Translations under genes and position numbers: made by a program
From: Bordetella parapertussis
GTDB taxonomy: Bacteria > Pseudomonadota > Gammaproteobacteria > Burkholderiales > Burkholderiaceae_E
Length of the DNA: 34,788 bases
NCBI GenBank assembly: GCA_945883285.1
Contig: CAMCXH010000011.1
Location: 1 to 34,788, forward strand
Reading direction: 5' to 3'
The notes under the pieces: model-generated
The model's database searches: none
The model's input: only the letters and a program-made list of their open reading frames with translations
Told to the model about the DNA's origin: nothing
Shown here: positions 1-6,908 of the stretch, in pieces
How positions within the stretch are numbered: position 1 is the first letter of the stretch
How the letters are laid out: each line of letters opens with the position of its first letter

Positions 1-288
1 GACGAGGACCTGCGTCGTCAGACCCAGATCCTGGGCGATGCCTTTGACGATGTCATCCTTTACCAGGATGCGGCGCAACGTGGACGAAGCGATGGCGAAG
101 TCATTGCCCTGCTGCGCGAAGGACTCGCTGATGCGCGTCGAACACGACGCATCGATGAAATTCGCGGCGAATTCATCGCCATCGACCTGGCGCTCGAACG
201 ATTGCGTCCGGGCGACCTGAGCCTGATCCTGGTCGACCAGGTCCAGGAAGCGCTCGAGCATATTGCAGGGCGCATCGCACAGACCTGA
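1..288 (+). CDS. cphA: Cyanophycin synthetase, C-terminal end (partial)
   Basis: An open frame enters from the left edge and stops at TGA 286-288, leaving the last 95 residues. The segment reads like the end of the Mur-ligase-type C-terminal domain of cyanophycin synthetase: it has ILGDAFDDVILYQDAAQRGR, then DEIRGEFIAIDLAL, then RPGDLSLILVDQVQEAL close to the end. In this family the enzyme is cytoplasmic and uses ATP to build the storage polymer multi-L-arginyl-poly-L-aspartate. The ATP-grasp half and most of the Mur ligase half lie outside the window, so I cannot tell which cphA paralogue this is. Betaproteobacteria often carry two. The family call is from memory of conserved C-terminal wording and is fairly secure. 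Confidence 0.85.
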   Translation, partial: DEDLRRQTQILGDAFDDVILYQDAAQRGRSDGEVIALLREGLADARRTRRIDEIRGEFIAIDLALERLRPGDLSLILVDQVQEALEHIAGRIAQT

Positions 289-301
289 GCGGCGCATTCG
301 C

Positions 302-329
302 TCAGTCAGCCCCTCAGTCAGCCCCTCAA
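302..329. repeat. Short tandem repeat, 12-bp unit
   Basis: Just after the cphA stop the 12-bp unit TCAGTCAGCCCC occurs twice in a row (302-313, 314-325) and is followed by a broken third start (TCAAC). It lies in the 199-base gap before the BON gene. Similar short arrays occur in other gaps of this window. No function can be read from it. Confidence 0.7.
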
Positions 330-487
330 CAGGCTGATCGTCACAAGCCAGCACGCGCCTGATCCGCAAACGCCCGGCGCGAGCCGCATGTTTGCGCATG
401 GTCAATTGCAGCTGATCGCCACGCTTGCAGACTCCTGCTCCCGACATCCGGATCGCCGGATGCAACTCAGCCCTGCAGGAGCCAGCA

Positions 488-1141
488 ATGAAATCCGATG
501 TGCAGATGAAAGCCGATGTCGAAGCCGAACTCGACTGGGACCGCGCCATCAATGCGACGAATGTCGGCGTCAGCGTCAAGGACGGCATCGTCACACTCAG
601 CGGCCATATCGATACCTATGCCGAGAAGTCCGCGATTGAGCGAGCCGCGCAACGGGTCGAAGGCGTCAAGGCGGTTGCGATCGAACTTGATGTGAAGCTT
701 GCACCAGGCCATCACCGCAGCGACTCCGAGATCGCCGCCGCAATCGAAACCGCCTTCAGCTGGCATGCACTGATTCCCGCCGAGCGGCTTAAAGTCAGGG
801 TCGAGAAAGGATGGGTGACGCTGTCAGGCGAGCTCGACTGGGACTATCAGCGCCGCAGTGCAGAAACCGCAGTGCGGGCCCTGACCGGCGTCGTTGGCGT
901 GACCAACAGCGTCGCACTGAAACCGCAGACCACCTCGCCCAATGTGGTCGGCCGAATCCGGGAAGCCCTGACCCGCCGGGCCGAACGCGAAGCCCGCAAC
1001 ATCGACGCGACGATCAACGGCTCGACCGTCACCCTGCACGGCAGCGTGCATACCTGGGCCGATCGCGCGGCGGCCGAAGGCGCCGCCTGGTCGGCGATTG
1101 GCGTCACACGTGTCGTGAACGAACTGAAGGTCGGCGGCTAG
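488..1141 (+). CDS. Triple BON-domain protein
   Basis: The protein has 217 residues made almost entirely of three consecutive BON domains (about residues 4-70, 78-147 and 152-217). Each shows the typical alternation of a helix with VxVxxGxVTLSG-like strands (VSVKDGIVTLSGHID, VRVEKGWVTLSGELD, ATINGSTVTLHGSVH). I chose ATG 488 because CAGGAG lies 6 bases upstream; a longer frame exists to 425 but has no ribosome-binding site and unlikely composition. There is no signal peptide or lipobox, so it should be cytoplasmic unless exported by other means. BON proteins are linked to envelope stress and phospholipid or polymer binding (OsmY, Kbp), but this three-domain form has no certain function. It follows cphA at 199 bases and converges on the Crp/Fnr gene. 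Confidence 0.85.
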   Translation: MKSDVQMKADVEAELDWDRAINATNVGVSVKDGIVTLSGHIDTYAEKSAIERAAQRVEGVKAVAIELDVKLAPGHHRSDSEIAAAIETAFSWHALIPAERLKVRVEKGWVTLSGELDWDYQRRSAETAVRALTGVVGVTNSVALKPQTTSPNVVGRIREALTRRAEREARNIDATINGSTVTLHGSVHTWADRAAAEGAAWSAIGVTRVVNELKVGG

Positions 1142-1211
1142 CGGGCGCGTGCCGCGGACCCGGACCGCGCTGAATGAATACGCCGCAAGCTGTCGGTGCA
1201 TTGAACCGCGT

Positions 1212-1238
1212 GGGTCGCGCCGAATCTCGGTGCGACCC
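1212..1238. terminator. Hairpin between convergent genes, possible terminator
   Basis: GGGTCGCGCCG and CGGTGCGACCC can pair over 11 bases (one G.U) around the loop AATCT. It lies between the stops of the BON gene (plus) and the Crp/Fnr gene (minus). Neither side has a T-run, so it is not a classical intrinsic terminator; it may only protect 3' ends. Confidence 0.4.
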
Positions 1239-1254
1239 AGGGCAGCGCTTGAGG

Positions 1255-2115
1255 TCAGGCCGAAATCCGATTCGGACTGGCGACTTTCGAGCGAGCCCGC
1301 GAACGCTTCTCTTCGCCGCCGCGCGCGCCCCGGTCATCGATCATCCCGCGGGTCATGCGGGCAAAGGTCTTGAGCGCCTCGACATCGAGAATGCCGATTT
1401 CGCGATTGTCGACGCTGATGAATCCCCAGTTCGCGAGTTCGCCGAACGAACGACTGACGGTTTCGTGCGCCACCCCAAGATGACTTGCAATGTCGCGGCG
1501 ACTCATCGGCAGACGCAACTGCCGCGATGACTGCCCATAGACCGCCATTCGGGCCGAGCGCTGCAGCAGGAACCGCGCAAGCCTGACTTCAGAGGCCACC
1601 GCCGCCATCACTTCGGCAATCTCGCTGGCGCGCGCAAGCTGGCTGCTGAGCGCATGCTGCAGGGCAATGTCGAGAGCGCCCACCCGATGCCGCAGTCCAT
1701 CGATTTCGCGAAGGCCCAGGGCGTAAACACTGGCCTCTTCGAGCGCAATCGCACTGGCCGGATGGCGACCGCTGCAAAGTGCATCGAAGCCCAGCACCTC
1801 GGCGCGCCCTGCGAACCCCAGCACCTGCTCGTAGCCGTCCTCGGCAATGCGCAGCGTCTTGAATGTGCCGCAACGCACGATATGCACGGCATCAGACTGC
1901 GCGCCCTCGTGAAAGAGCGTGGATGCGGCGCTGACGCGGCGCAGGGGCACCAGAATCGTGTCGGTCAGTCTGCGGTCATCAGGCTCGACGCCCAGCAGAA
2001 GCAGCAGATCAGTCAATCTGCCCTGCGGTGCTTCGGCCGCCGCCGCGACCGGTCTGACATACCAACCCTGCTGAGGGCCGGTCTGGTTCGTATCCTGTGA
2101 GCGATCCTGGAACAT
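1255..2115 (-). CDS. Crp/Fnr-family transcriptional regulator
   Basis: The product is a 286-residue regulator with an N-terminal cyclic-nucleotide-type sensory barrel (about residues 45-165), a dimerisation helix and a C-terminal winged helix. The recognition helix region reads HLGVAHETVSRSFGEL. Its E..SR pattern is the one E. coli FNR uses to contact TTGAT half-sites, so FNR-like sites (TTGAT-N4-ATCAA) are the likely targets. It lacks the N-terminal cysteine cluster that holds the 4Fe-4S centre in FNR, so it should not sense oxygen that way. The barrel also lacks a clear cAMP-binding RxS signature, leaving the effector unknown. ATG 2115 is preferred; GTG 2121 is an alternative. It lies downstream of the tRNA on the same strand. 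Confidence 0.85.
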   Translation of the reverse strand: MFQDRSQDTNQTGPQQGWYVRPVAAAAEAPQGRLTDLLLLLGVEPDDRRLTDTILVPLRRVSAASTLFHEGAQSDAVHIVRCGTFKTLRIAEDGYEQVLGFAGRAEVLGFDALCSGRHPASAIALEEASVYALGLREIDGLRHRVGALDIALQHALSSQLARASEIAEVMAAVASEVRLARFLLQRSARMAVYGQSSRQLRLPMSRRDIASHLGVAHETVSRSFGELANWGFISVDNREIGILDVEALKTFARMTRGMIDDRGARGGEEKRSRARSKVASPNRISA

Positions 2116-2302
2116 AAGCACCCCGCTGATTGCCTGTCGAGTCGCGCCGGATGACGCATCGCTACAGGCTGTTCCTGCGCGGCCTTCATCGCCATCGGCG
2201 GGATCTGTGACTTGCGGGGGGAAGTACCGCCTCAGGGCAAGGAGAACGCCCCGGAGTCATGGAGGACTGGTCCGACGCCGGCGGCTGCCTGCGTCGAGAA
2301 GA

Positions 2303-2591
2303 TGGTGGGCCTCCCGTGAGTCGAACACGGCACCAACGGATTCGGGTTTGTGTGGCTTTCGCCACTCCCTGGACTTTGCCTTCACCTTATCTGTCCGACT
2401 TAGGTGGGTGCCGTCAAGTCTCTACACCTTCAACGATGCACACGCATCGAAGCTTGGCTCGGCATTGCCCTATGCAGGATACGCACTTAGGTTTCACCGA
2501 CTTTGACACCATCCCATACGCCGTTTCCGAATCGTATGGCACAACTTGCGCTATGAGTCCGCTGCTCTAACCAAGCATGAGCTAGAGGCCC
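2303..2591 (-). tRNA. ileX-like: tRNA-Ile(CAU), interrupted by a group I intron
   Basis: The minus strand reads as a complete tRNA in two exons. Exon 1 (2591-2553) has acceptor GGGCCTC, D-stem GCTC/GAGC and anticodon stem GCGGA, and ends at CAT. Exon 2 (2342-2303) has the rest of the loop, stem TCCGT, T-arm CCGTG-TTCGACT-CACGG, acceptor GAGGCCC and an encoded CCA (2305-2303). Joined, the anticodon loop is CTCATAA with anticodon CAU. The acceptor and loop resemble the betaproteobacterial isoleucine tRNA whose C34 is changed to lysidine by TilS to read AUA, rather than elongator methionine tRNA; this assignment is inferred. The mature length is 79 nt. The D-loop is 11 nt, with five nucleotides between A14 and the GG pair, slightly longer than usual. 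Confidence 0.92.
2343..2552 (-). ncRNA. Group I intron (IC3-like) in the anticodon loop of tRNA-Ile(CAU)
   Basis: This 210-nt insert sits between CAT of the anticodon and AA of the loop. The 3' end is G (2343), as expected for the terminal guanosine, and the 5' exon CAU can pair with an internal guide GUG (2542-2540), giving the required U.G at the splice site. P2 is CCATACG/CGTATGG with a GAAA-containing loop. P3 is GGTGTC/GGCACC, P7 is GACTT (2420-2416)/AAGTC (2376-2372), P8 is CACCT/AGGTG, and P9 is GTGGC-GAAA-GCCAC (2365-2352). From memory, wording and fold match the self-splicing Azoarcus tRNA-Ile(CAU) intron (about 205 nt). P7 seems to differ from Azoarcus by a compensating pair change. 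There is no room for a homing endonuclease, so it is a minimal ribozyme, probably vertically inherited. Confidence 0.92.
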
Positions 2592-2634
2592 GCCGCTGGA
2601 TGATACCGTCTCCGGGCTGCAGCAAGCGACGCGA

Positions 2635-2640
2635 TAGAAT
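2635..2640 (+). promoter_or_regulatory. Possible -10 element for the metallopeptidase gene
   Basis: TAGAAT lies about 40 bases before ATG 2680, in the gap shared with the divergent tRNA. I see no convincing -35, so the call is weak. Confidence 0.3.
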
Positions 2641-2679
2641 CGGGCAGCCGAACAATACTTTTTTTATCAGGGGACTCCG

Positions 2680-3552
2680 ATGCGCTGGGAAGATGGTCGA
2701 CAAAGCAGCAATGTGGAAGATCGAAGGGGGATGAAGATGCCTGGCGGCAGGGCCGGAGGCCTGGGCATCGTCGGTATCGGTATTGCACTGCTGGCCAGCT
2801 GGATGTTCGGCATCAATCCCATGGTCACGCTCGGCCTGGTCCAGGGTGTCAGCAAGCTCGGCAGCCCCAGCGCACCCCAGCAGGTTCAAGGCCAGACCGG
2901 CCCGGTCGCCGATCCCGGCGGCAAGTTCACCTCGGTCATCCTTGCCAGCACTGAAGATGTCTGGACCGACGTCTTCAAGAAGGCGAACCAGCAATACCGC
3001 CCTCCCAAGCTGGTGATCTTCGATGGCGTCACGCCCACCGCCTGCGGCACCGGGCAACAGGCTGCCGGTCCTTTCTACTGCCCCAACGATCAGACGGTCT
3101 ATATCGACCTGAGCTTTTATCGCATGCTGAAGCAGCAGTTCGCGTCGCCCGGCGATTTCGCCCAGGCCTATGTGGTGGCGCACGAGGTCGGCCACCATGT
3201 CCAGAACCTGCTGGGCACCATGAAACAGGTGCAATCGATGCAGCAGCGCGCCGGCGAGCGGCAGGCCAACCAGCTGTCGGTGCGCCTCGAGCTGCAGGCC
3301 GATTGCTATGCCGGTGTGTGGGCGCATCATTCGCAGCAGGCTCGCAACTGGCTCGATCGCGGCGACATCGAGGCCGGCCTGAATGCCGCTTCGCAGATCG
3401 GCGACGACAAGATGATGAAGCGCTCGCAAGGCGTGGTGGTGCCCGATGGCTTCACCCACGGTTCGGGTGAACAGCGCCGCTATTGGTTCGCCGCTGGCAT
3501 GAAGTCGGGACAGCCCGGCGCCTGCGATACCTTCAAGCAGACCTCGCCCTGA
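2680..3552 (+). CDS. ypfJ: Neutral zinc metallopeptidase, YpfJ family
   Basis: This 290-residue protein opens with the family hallmark MRWEDGRQSSNVEDRRG, followed by a glycine-rich stretch and a single membrane helix (about residues 28-45). That predicts an inner-membrane anchor with the catalytic part in the periplasm. The zinc-binding motif HEVGHHVQN starts at H168, and the downstream LELQADCYAGVWAHH supplies the third ligand region. Conserved cysteines (TACGTGQ, FYCPNDQ) fit the family. Length and architecture match the usual 280-300 residues of Pfam family PF04228. Substrates are unknown for the family. ATG 2680 is fixed by the conserved N-terminus, though the upstream SD is weak. It is divergent from the tRNA and 82 bases ahead of the lipoprotein gene. 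Confidence 0.92.
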   Translation: MRWEDGRQSSNVEDRRGMKMPGGRAGGLGIVGIGIALLASWMFGINPMVTLGLVQGVSKLGSPSAPQQVQGQTGPVADPGGKFTSVILASTEDVWTDVFKKANQQYRPPKLVIFDGVTPTACGTGQQAAGPFYCPNDQTVYIDLSFYRMLKQQFASPGDFAQAYVVAHEVGHHVQNLLGTMKQVQSMQQRAGERQANQLSVRLELQADCYAGVWAHHSQQARNWLDRGDIEAGLNAASQIGDDKMMKRSQGVVVPDGFTHGSGEQRRYWFAAGMKSGQPGACDTFKQTSP

Positions 3553-3634
3553 GCGACAATCGGATCCTTCGCTGAGAGCGCCGGCAAACGCCCGATCGCC
3601 GCTACCGATAGCTGACCCAACCCGGAGGATCCCC

Positions 3635-4312
3635 ATGAACGCTTCACGATCGCATCGGTGGCCGATCGCGGCATGCTCCATTGCGCTCGCAGCACTTGCG
3701 GGATGCGCCACACCCGTCCTCGAAGGTCAATGGGCAGACGCGTCCTTCTCCGATCGCTCGCTGCTCAGGTCTCGTGTGCTGGTGAGCTGTCGGGCACCCG
3801 ATGTCAGCCTTGCCCGTATCTGCGAAGACAGCCTGGCCAGCGGACTGCGCGACGCAGGCGTGGTGGTGCTGCGAACGCCCGAACCGATCGAGGCGGCCGG
3901 CGGCCTGCCGGCGGTGCTGAGTGCTGCGAAGGCCTTGTCGGCTGACAGCGCGGTGATTTCATCGGTCTCGATCTCGGCGAATAATCCTTACGGGACGTCG
4001 TCGCCATGGGGCTATCCCGGGGGCCTGTATGGTGGGTTGTATGGCGGCCTGGGTGGGGGCATCGGAGTTGGCCGAGGCGTTGCGCTGGGTGGCGGGCTGG
4101 GGTTTCCGCTCGGCGGCGTCCAGGCCGCAACCGCGTTCAGCGAAGCCACCAGCGTGTTCGAGGTCTCCAGTGGTCAGGAGCTCTGGTCGGTCAGAGTGCC
4201 GCCGCCTGCCAGCGACGACGCTGCGATCCAGGTGGCCAGACTGTCCGGCGCATCGATCGATGCGATGCGCCGCGCAGGGCTGCTCGGGCCGATGGCGACC
4301 CAACCGAAATGA
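3635..4312 (+). CDS. Glycine-rich lipoprotein of unknown function
   Basis: The 225-residue product has a lipoprotein signal: basic N-terminus, hydrophobic core and the lipobox LAGC with Cys24, so it should be a lipid-anchored envelope protein. After Cys24 comes a region with two further cysteines (VSCRAP, RICEDS) and an alpha/beta-looking part. A very glycine/tyrosine-rich stretch follows (about residues 125-162, repeated GGLYGG and GLGGG), then a C-terminal part (SVFEVSSGQELWSVRV) seen in several small lipoproteins that compare expression of envelope components. I do not recognise a named family. GGAGG (3622-3626) precedes ATG 3635 at good distance. Its stop overlaps the next start (ATGA, 4309-4312), implying translational coupling. 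Confidence 0.75.
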   Translation: MNASRSHRWPIAACSIALAALAGCATPVLEGQWADASFSDRSLLRSRVLVSCRAPDVSLARICEDSLASGLRDAGVVVLRTPEPIEAAGGLPAVLSAAKALSADSAVISSVSISANNPYGTSSPWGYPGGLYGGLYGGLGGGIGVGRGVALGGGLGFPLGGVQAATAFSEATSVFEVSSGQELWSVRVPPPASDDAAIQVARLSGASIDAMRRAGLLGPMATQPK

Positions 4313-4629
4313 CGGCGGACATCCCAAGACCGCCGCTCGAGCCGGTGTTCAATGAACCCTGGGAGGCGCGCGCTTTTGCGCTGGTGGTGGCGATGTCGCA
4401 GGCAGGCCATTTCACCTGGGGGCAGTGGGTCGAAACGCTGGCCCAAGTAATCGCCCAGGCCCAGGCCATCGAGGCGGCCGGCGGCAAGCCGGCCTCCTAT
4501 TACGAGCAATGGCAGTCTGCCGCTGAAAAATTGATGATCGACAAAGGGATGACCTCGGTCGATCAGCTGCGAGCCCGGCGATTCGCGATCGCGGTCTCCG
4601 GGCCCACCCATGTCCTGAAGTCGGGCTGA
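4309..4629 (+). CDS. Nitrile hydratase accessory / beta-subunit-like protein
   Basis: The small protein has 106 residues. PVFNEPWEARAFALVVAMSQ, then GHFTWGQWVETLAQVI and YYEQWQSAAEKLMIDKG match the pattern of nitrile hydratase accessory proteins, which resemble the N-terminal half of the beta subunit and help insert the metal into the alpha subunit. No alpha or beta subunit gene is visible in this window, so it is an orphan here. It could act on an enzyme encoded elsewhere, or may have a separate role. The start ATG 4309 overlaps the stop of the lipoprotein gene, so both are probably translated from one mRNA. A hairpin follows 29 bases after the stop. Confidence 0.8.
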   Translation: MTADIPRPPLEPVFNEPWEARAFALVVAMSQAGHFTWGQWVETLAQVIAQAQAIEAAGGKPASYYEQWQSAAEKLMIDKGMTSVDQLRARRFAIAVSGPTHVLKSG

Positions 4630-4658
4630 GCCGACTCAGGACCGGGTGCAGGGCAGCA

Positions 4659-4690
4659 CCGCAGCCTGATGGCTGCGGGACCTTCTCTTA
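4659..4690 (+). terminator. Probable terminator hairpin
   Basis: CCGCAGCC and GGCTGCGG pair perfectly (8 bp) around TGAT (4659-4678). A pyrimidine-rich ACCTTCTCTT follows. It lies between the accessory gene (plus) and the convergent lipoprotein gene (minus). The T-run is poor, so efficiency is uncertain. Confidence 0.5.
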
Positions 4691-6781
4691 CTGAAGCTTG
4701 TAAAGGCCGACCAGCTTGGAGATCTCGACCTGGCGCGAGCTGCGTGCCCACATTTCAAAGGCATCGACTCTCCAGCCCGCAGCGTACTGACCGACTTCGT
4801 TAACCGCCACGGAAGGATCGCAATGCGCATCGTCGATGGACTGCCGACTGCACATGACGCGCGCGCCGCGGACATTGGTCGAGACGGTCACCGAATCGCT
4901 GAAGCGCGGGTTGTTGGCGGTCGGATGCTTGCCAAAGACACTGATCGAGGTGGGTGCCAGGGCGCCCGACGGAACCCGCCAGAACGCGGTGCCACGGAAG
5001 TCGAAGTAGTTTGGCGTTGCCACATCCGGTGACGCGAAAATGAATGCGCCAGCGGCACTCGACTCGGCGATCACTGCGGTGCGGGCGGCCGCGGTGAGGT
5101 CGACAAAGGTACTCGCCGCCACCTCGGCCAGCGTCATCGCGCGGCTGTTGGTGCGATAGGTCTGCACCACGTTCGGCGTGACGCGATCGGCATGGAAGAA
5201 CTCGAGCTTCCAGACCGACTGATCCGGAATGGTCCGGATGATATCGTCGGTCGCGGTCACCGGATCAGAGAAGACGATCGCAGTCTCCTTGTCCTTCGGC
5301 AGGCCGGGCGTCGTCGGGTCGATGTAGCGGCCGGCCAGACGCAGCACGCTGGTCGAAGCGAGCGCTCTGGGATCGGCACACTCGGCAGCTGACTTCTCGA
5401 TCACCAGATACGACAGAGAGCTAGTCGGGCAGTAGGTGACAACATTGCCTTTGGGCGTGGTCACCAGCACTTTGCTGAAGACCGGGTTGCCGCGGACAGT
5501 ACGATTGGCGATCGAGATGTTGTAGCCGGTGTTGATGCTCGAGAAGGCCGGCGAGTTGACCAGATCGCGCGTCTGGGCATAGGGCCTGACGGTGGCGTTG
5601 TACTTGTACTGGTTGCCGATCAGCTTGAGACTGTTGTCGACCTTGCGCGCCACCATGTTCTCGTTGTCGGTGCTGCCGTCGGGCGCGGTCCAGCGATAGG
5701 AAAAGACAAAGTCGCCGTTGACCCGCTTGAATTCAAAGGCGCCGCGATCGAATGTGACGCCGGTGCCACTCTGATAGAACATGCCCTTGAAGGCGGCGGT
5801 GGGGCTGACCCTCGAGCCATTGCTCAGGAAGCCCGCAGGGTCGTTTTCGAGGAAGAGGCTGGTGCAGGCCGGTGAATTGGGCATTGACCCGGTGTTCGAA
5901 CCGTTGGTGACCCGATCGGCCAGCGGCACTGCATAGCAGGCGGTCATCCGCTTGAGCATGTCGCTCACCAGCACGGCCAGATTGTCATTGCCAAGCGATT
6001 CGGCGCTGACCGACCCAGTCGGCAGCGGCGCAATCGAGGTGTCGCTGCTCTTGAAGCTGATCCGAATCGGATCGGAATCGCTCGCGCTCGGCGCAGCTTT
6101 CACGGTGACTTCATTGTTGGCGCCGCTGCCGTCAGGACGCACGCTCACCTGCACCAGATCGAGCAGCCGGTCCTGACCGGTGCCATCGGCCTTGAAGGCG
6201 GTGGTGATCGGATTGCCCTGGGTGCCGAGCGCATCGAGCAGCGGCTTGAGTGCGGTCATGACCCGATCGACCGAGGCCTTGACCTTGGCCGCATCGACGC
6301 TCGCCGGGGTGGATTTGATGTCGTCGACCAGCTGCTGCGGGTCGCCGTTGGAGGACAGGGTCGAGGCAATCAGGTTGGTCAGCGGGGTGATATTGACAGT
6401 GCCGGTGCTTGCATCGGGCGCGACGCTGACCAGCCGGGTGTCATCGAGGGTGGCGACCAGCACGAAGGGCGGCTTCGGCGAGGTGCCGAGATCGCAGGAA
6501 TAGGCGCCGTCCGAGCCGGTCTTGACCTCGCACACCACCGCGCCAGTGGCATCAAAAATTTTCAGCTCGGCATCGGCGAGCGCCGCGCCGGTGGCAGCCG
6601 TGCCAGACAGCACGACCGAACTGGGCGTGGTCGGAATCGTGGTTGTGCCGCCAGTGGCGGTTGTGCCGCCGGTCGACGTGGATCCGGTGGTCGTCGAGGA
6701 ATCTGAGCCGCCGCATCCGGCAAGGGCGATACATCCGGCGCCCACCAGCGCGAGGGTCAGGCGTTTCGGGGTGAAAGTCAA
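4688..6781 (-). CDS. Large putative lipoprotein (697 residues)
   Basis: The N-terminus is a lipoprotein signal with lipobox LAGC (Cys23). A serine/threonine/glycine linker (about residues 24-55) follows, typical of long surface lipoproteins. Residues about 56-125 look like a carboxypeptidase-regulatory-like or Ig-type beta sandwich (SGTAATGAALADAELKIFDA, GSDGAYSCDL). The remaining 570 residues, rich in beta and Ser/Thr, match no family I know. The protein carries several cysteines that could form disulfides outside the cytoplasm (for example TACYAV, SPACTS, VTYCPT, AAECADP, VMCSRQ). The start is TTG 6781, supported by GGAG 6-7 bases upstream; no in-frame ATG fits better. Adhesin, sugar-binding or structural roles are all possible; I assign none. 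Confidence 0.75.
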   Translation of the reverse strand: MTFTPKRLTLALVGAGCIALAGCGGSDSSTTTGSTSTGGTTATGGTTTIPTTPSSVVLSGTAATGAALADAELKIFDATGAVVCEVKTGSDGAYSCDLGTSPKPPFVLVATLDDTRLVSVAPDASTGTVNITPLTNLIASTLSSNGDPQQLVDDIKSTPASVDAAKVKASVDRVMTALKPLLDALGTQGNPITTAFKADGTGQDRLLDLVQVSVRPDGSGANNEVTVKAAPSASDSDPIRISFKSSDTSIAPLPTGSVSAESLGNDNLAVLVSDMLKRMTACYAVPLADRVTNGSNTGSMPNSPACTSLFLENDPAGFLSNGSRVSPTAAFKGMFYQSGTGVTFDRGAFEFKRVNGDFVFSYRWTAPDGSTDNENMVARKVDNSLKLIGNQYKYNATVRPYAQTRDLVNSPAFSSINTGYNISIANRTVRGNPVFSKVLVTTPKGNVVTYCPTSSLSYLVIEKSAAECADPRALASTSVLRLAGRYIDPTTPGLPKDKETAIVFSDPVTATDDIIRTIPDQSVWKLEFFHADRVTPNVVQTYRTNSRAMTLAEVAASTFVDLTAAARTAVIAESSAAGAFIFASPDVATPNYFDFRGTAFWRVPSGALAPTSISVFGKHPTANNPRFSDSVTVSTNVRGARVMCSRQSIDDAHCDPSVAVNEVGQYAAGWRVDAFEMWARSSRQVEISKLVGLYKLQ

Positions 6782-6908
6782 TTTGATCTCCGGTCATTGA
6801 ATTCGCGGAGTCATTCCATCGGACGAGGCTGTTGAAAAACAGGAACTCCTCCCAGACCCCCTCTGCGCGGACAGCGCGGGCCGATGAACGGTACGGCAAG
6901 TCTGGTGA

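Noticed and set aside
2303-2591. tmRNA (ssrA) as an explanation for the split tRNA-like ends
   Set aside because: Both exons join into a normal tRNA with anticodon CAU, there is no tag reading frame, and the insert folds as a group I intron.
2546-3711. Long minus-strand frame over the metallopeptidase gene
   Set aside because: The plus strand encodes a clear YpfJ protein with HEVGH; the minus frame also runs into the tRNA.
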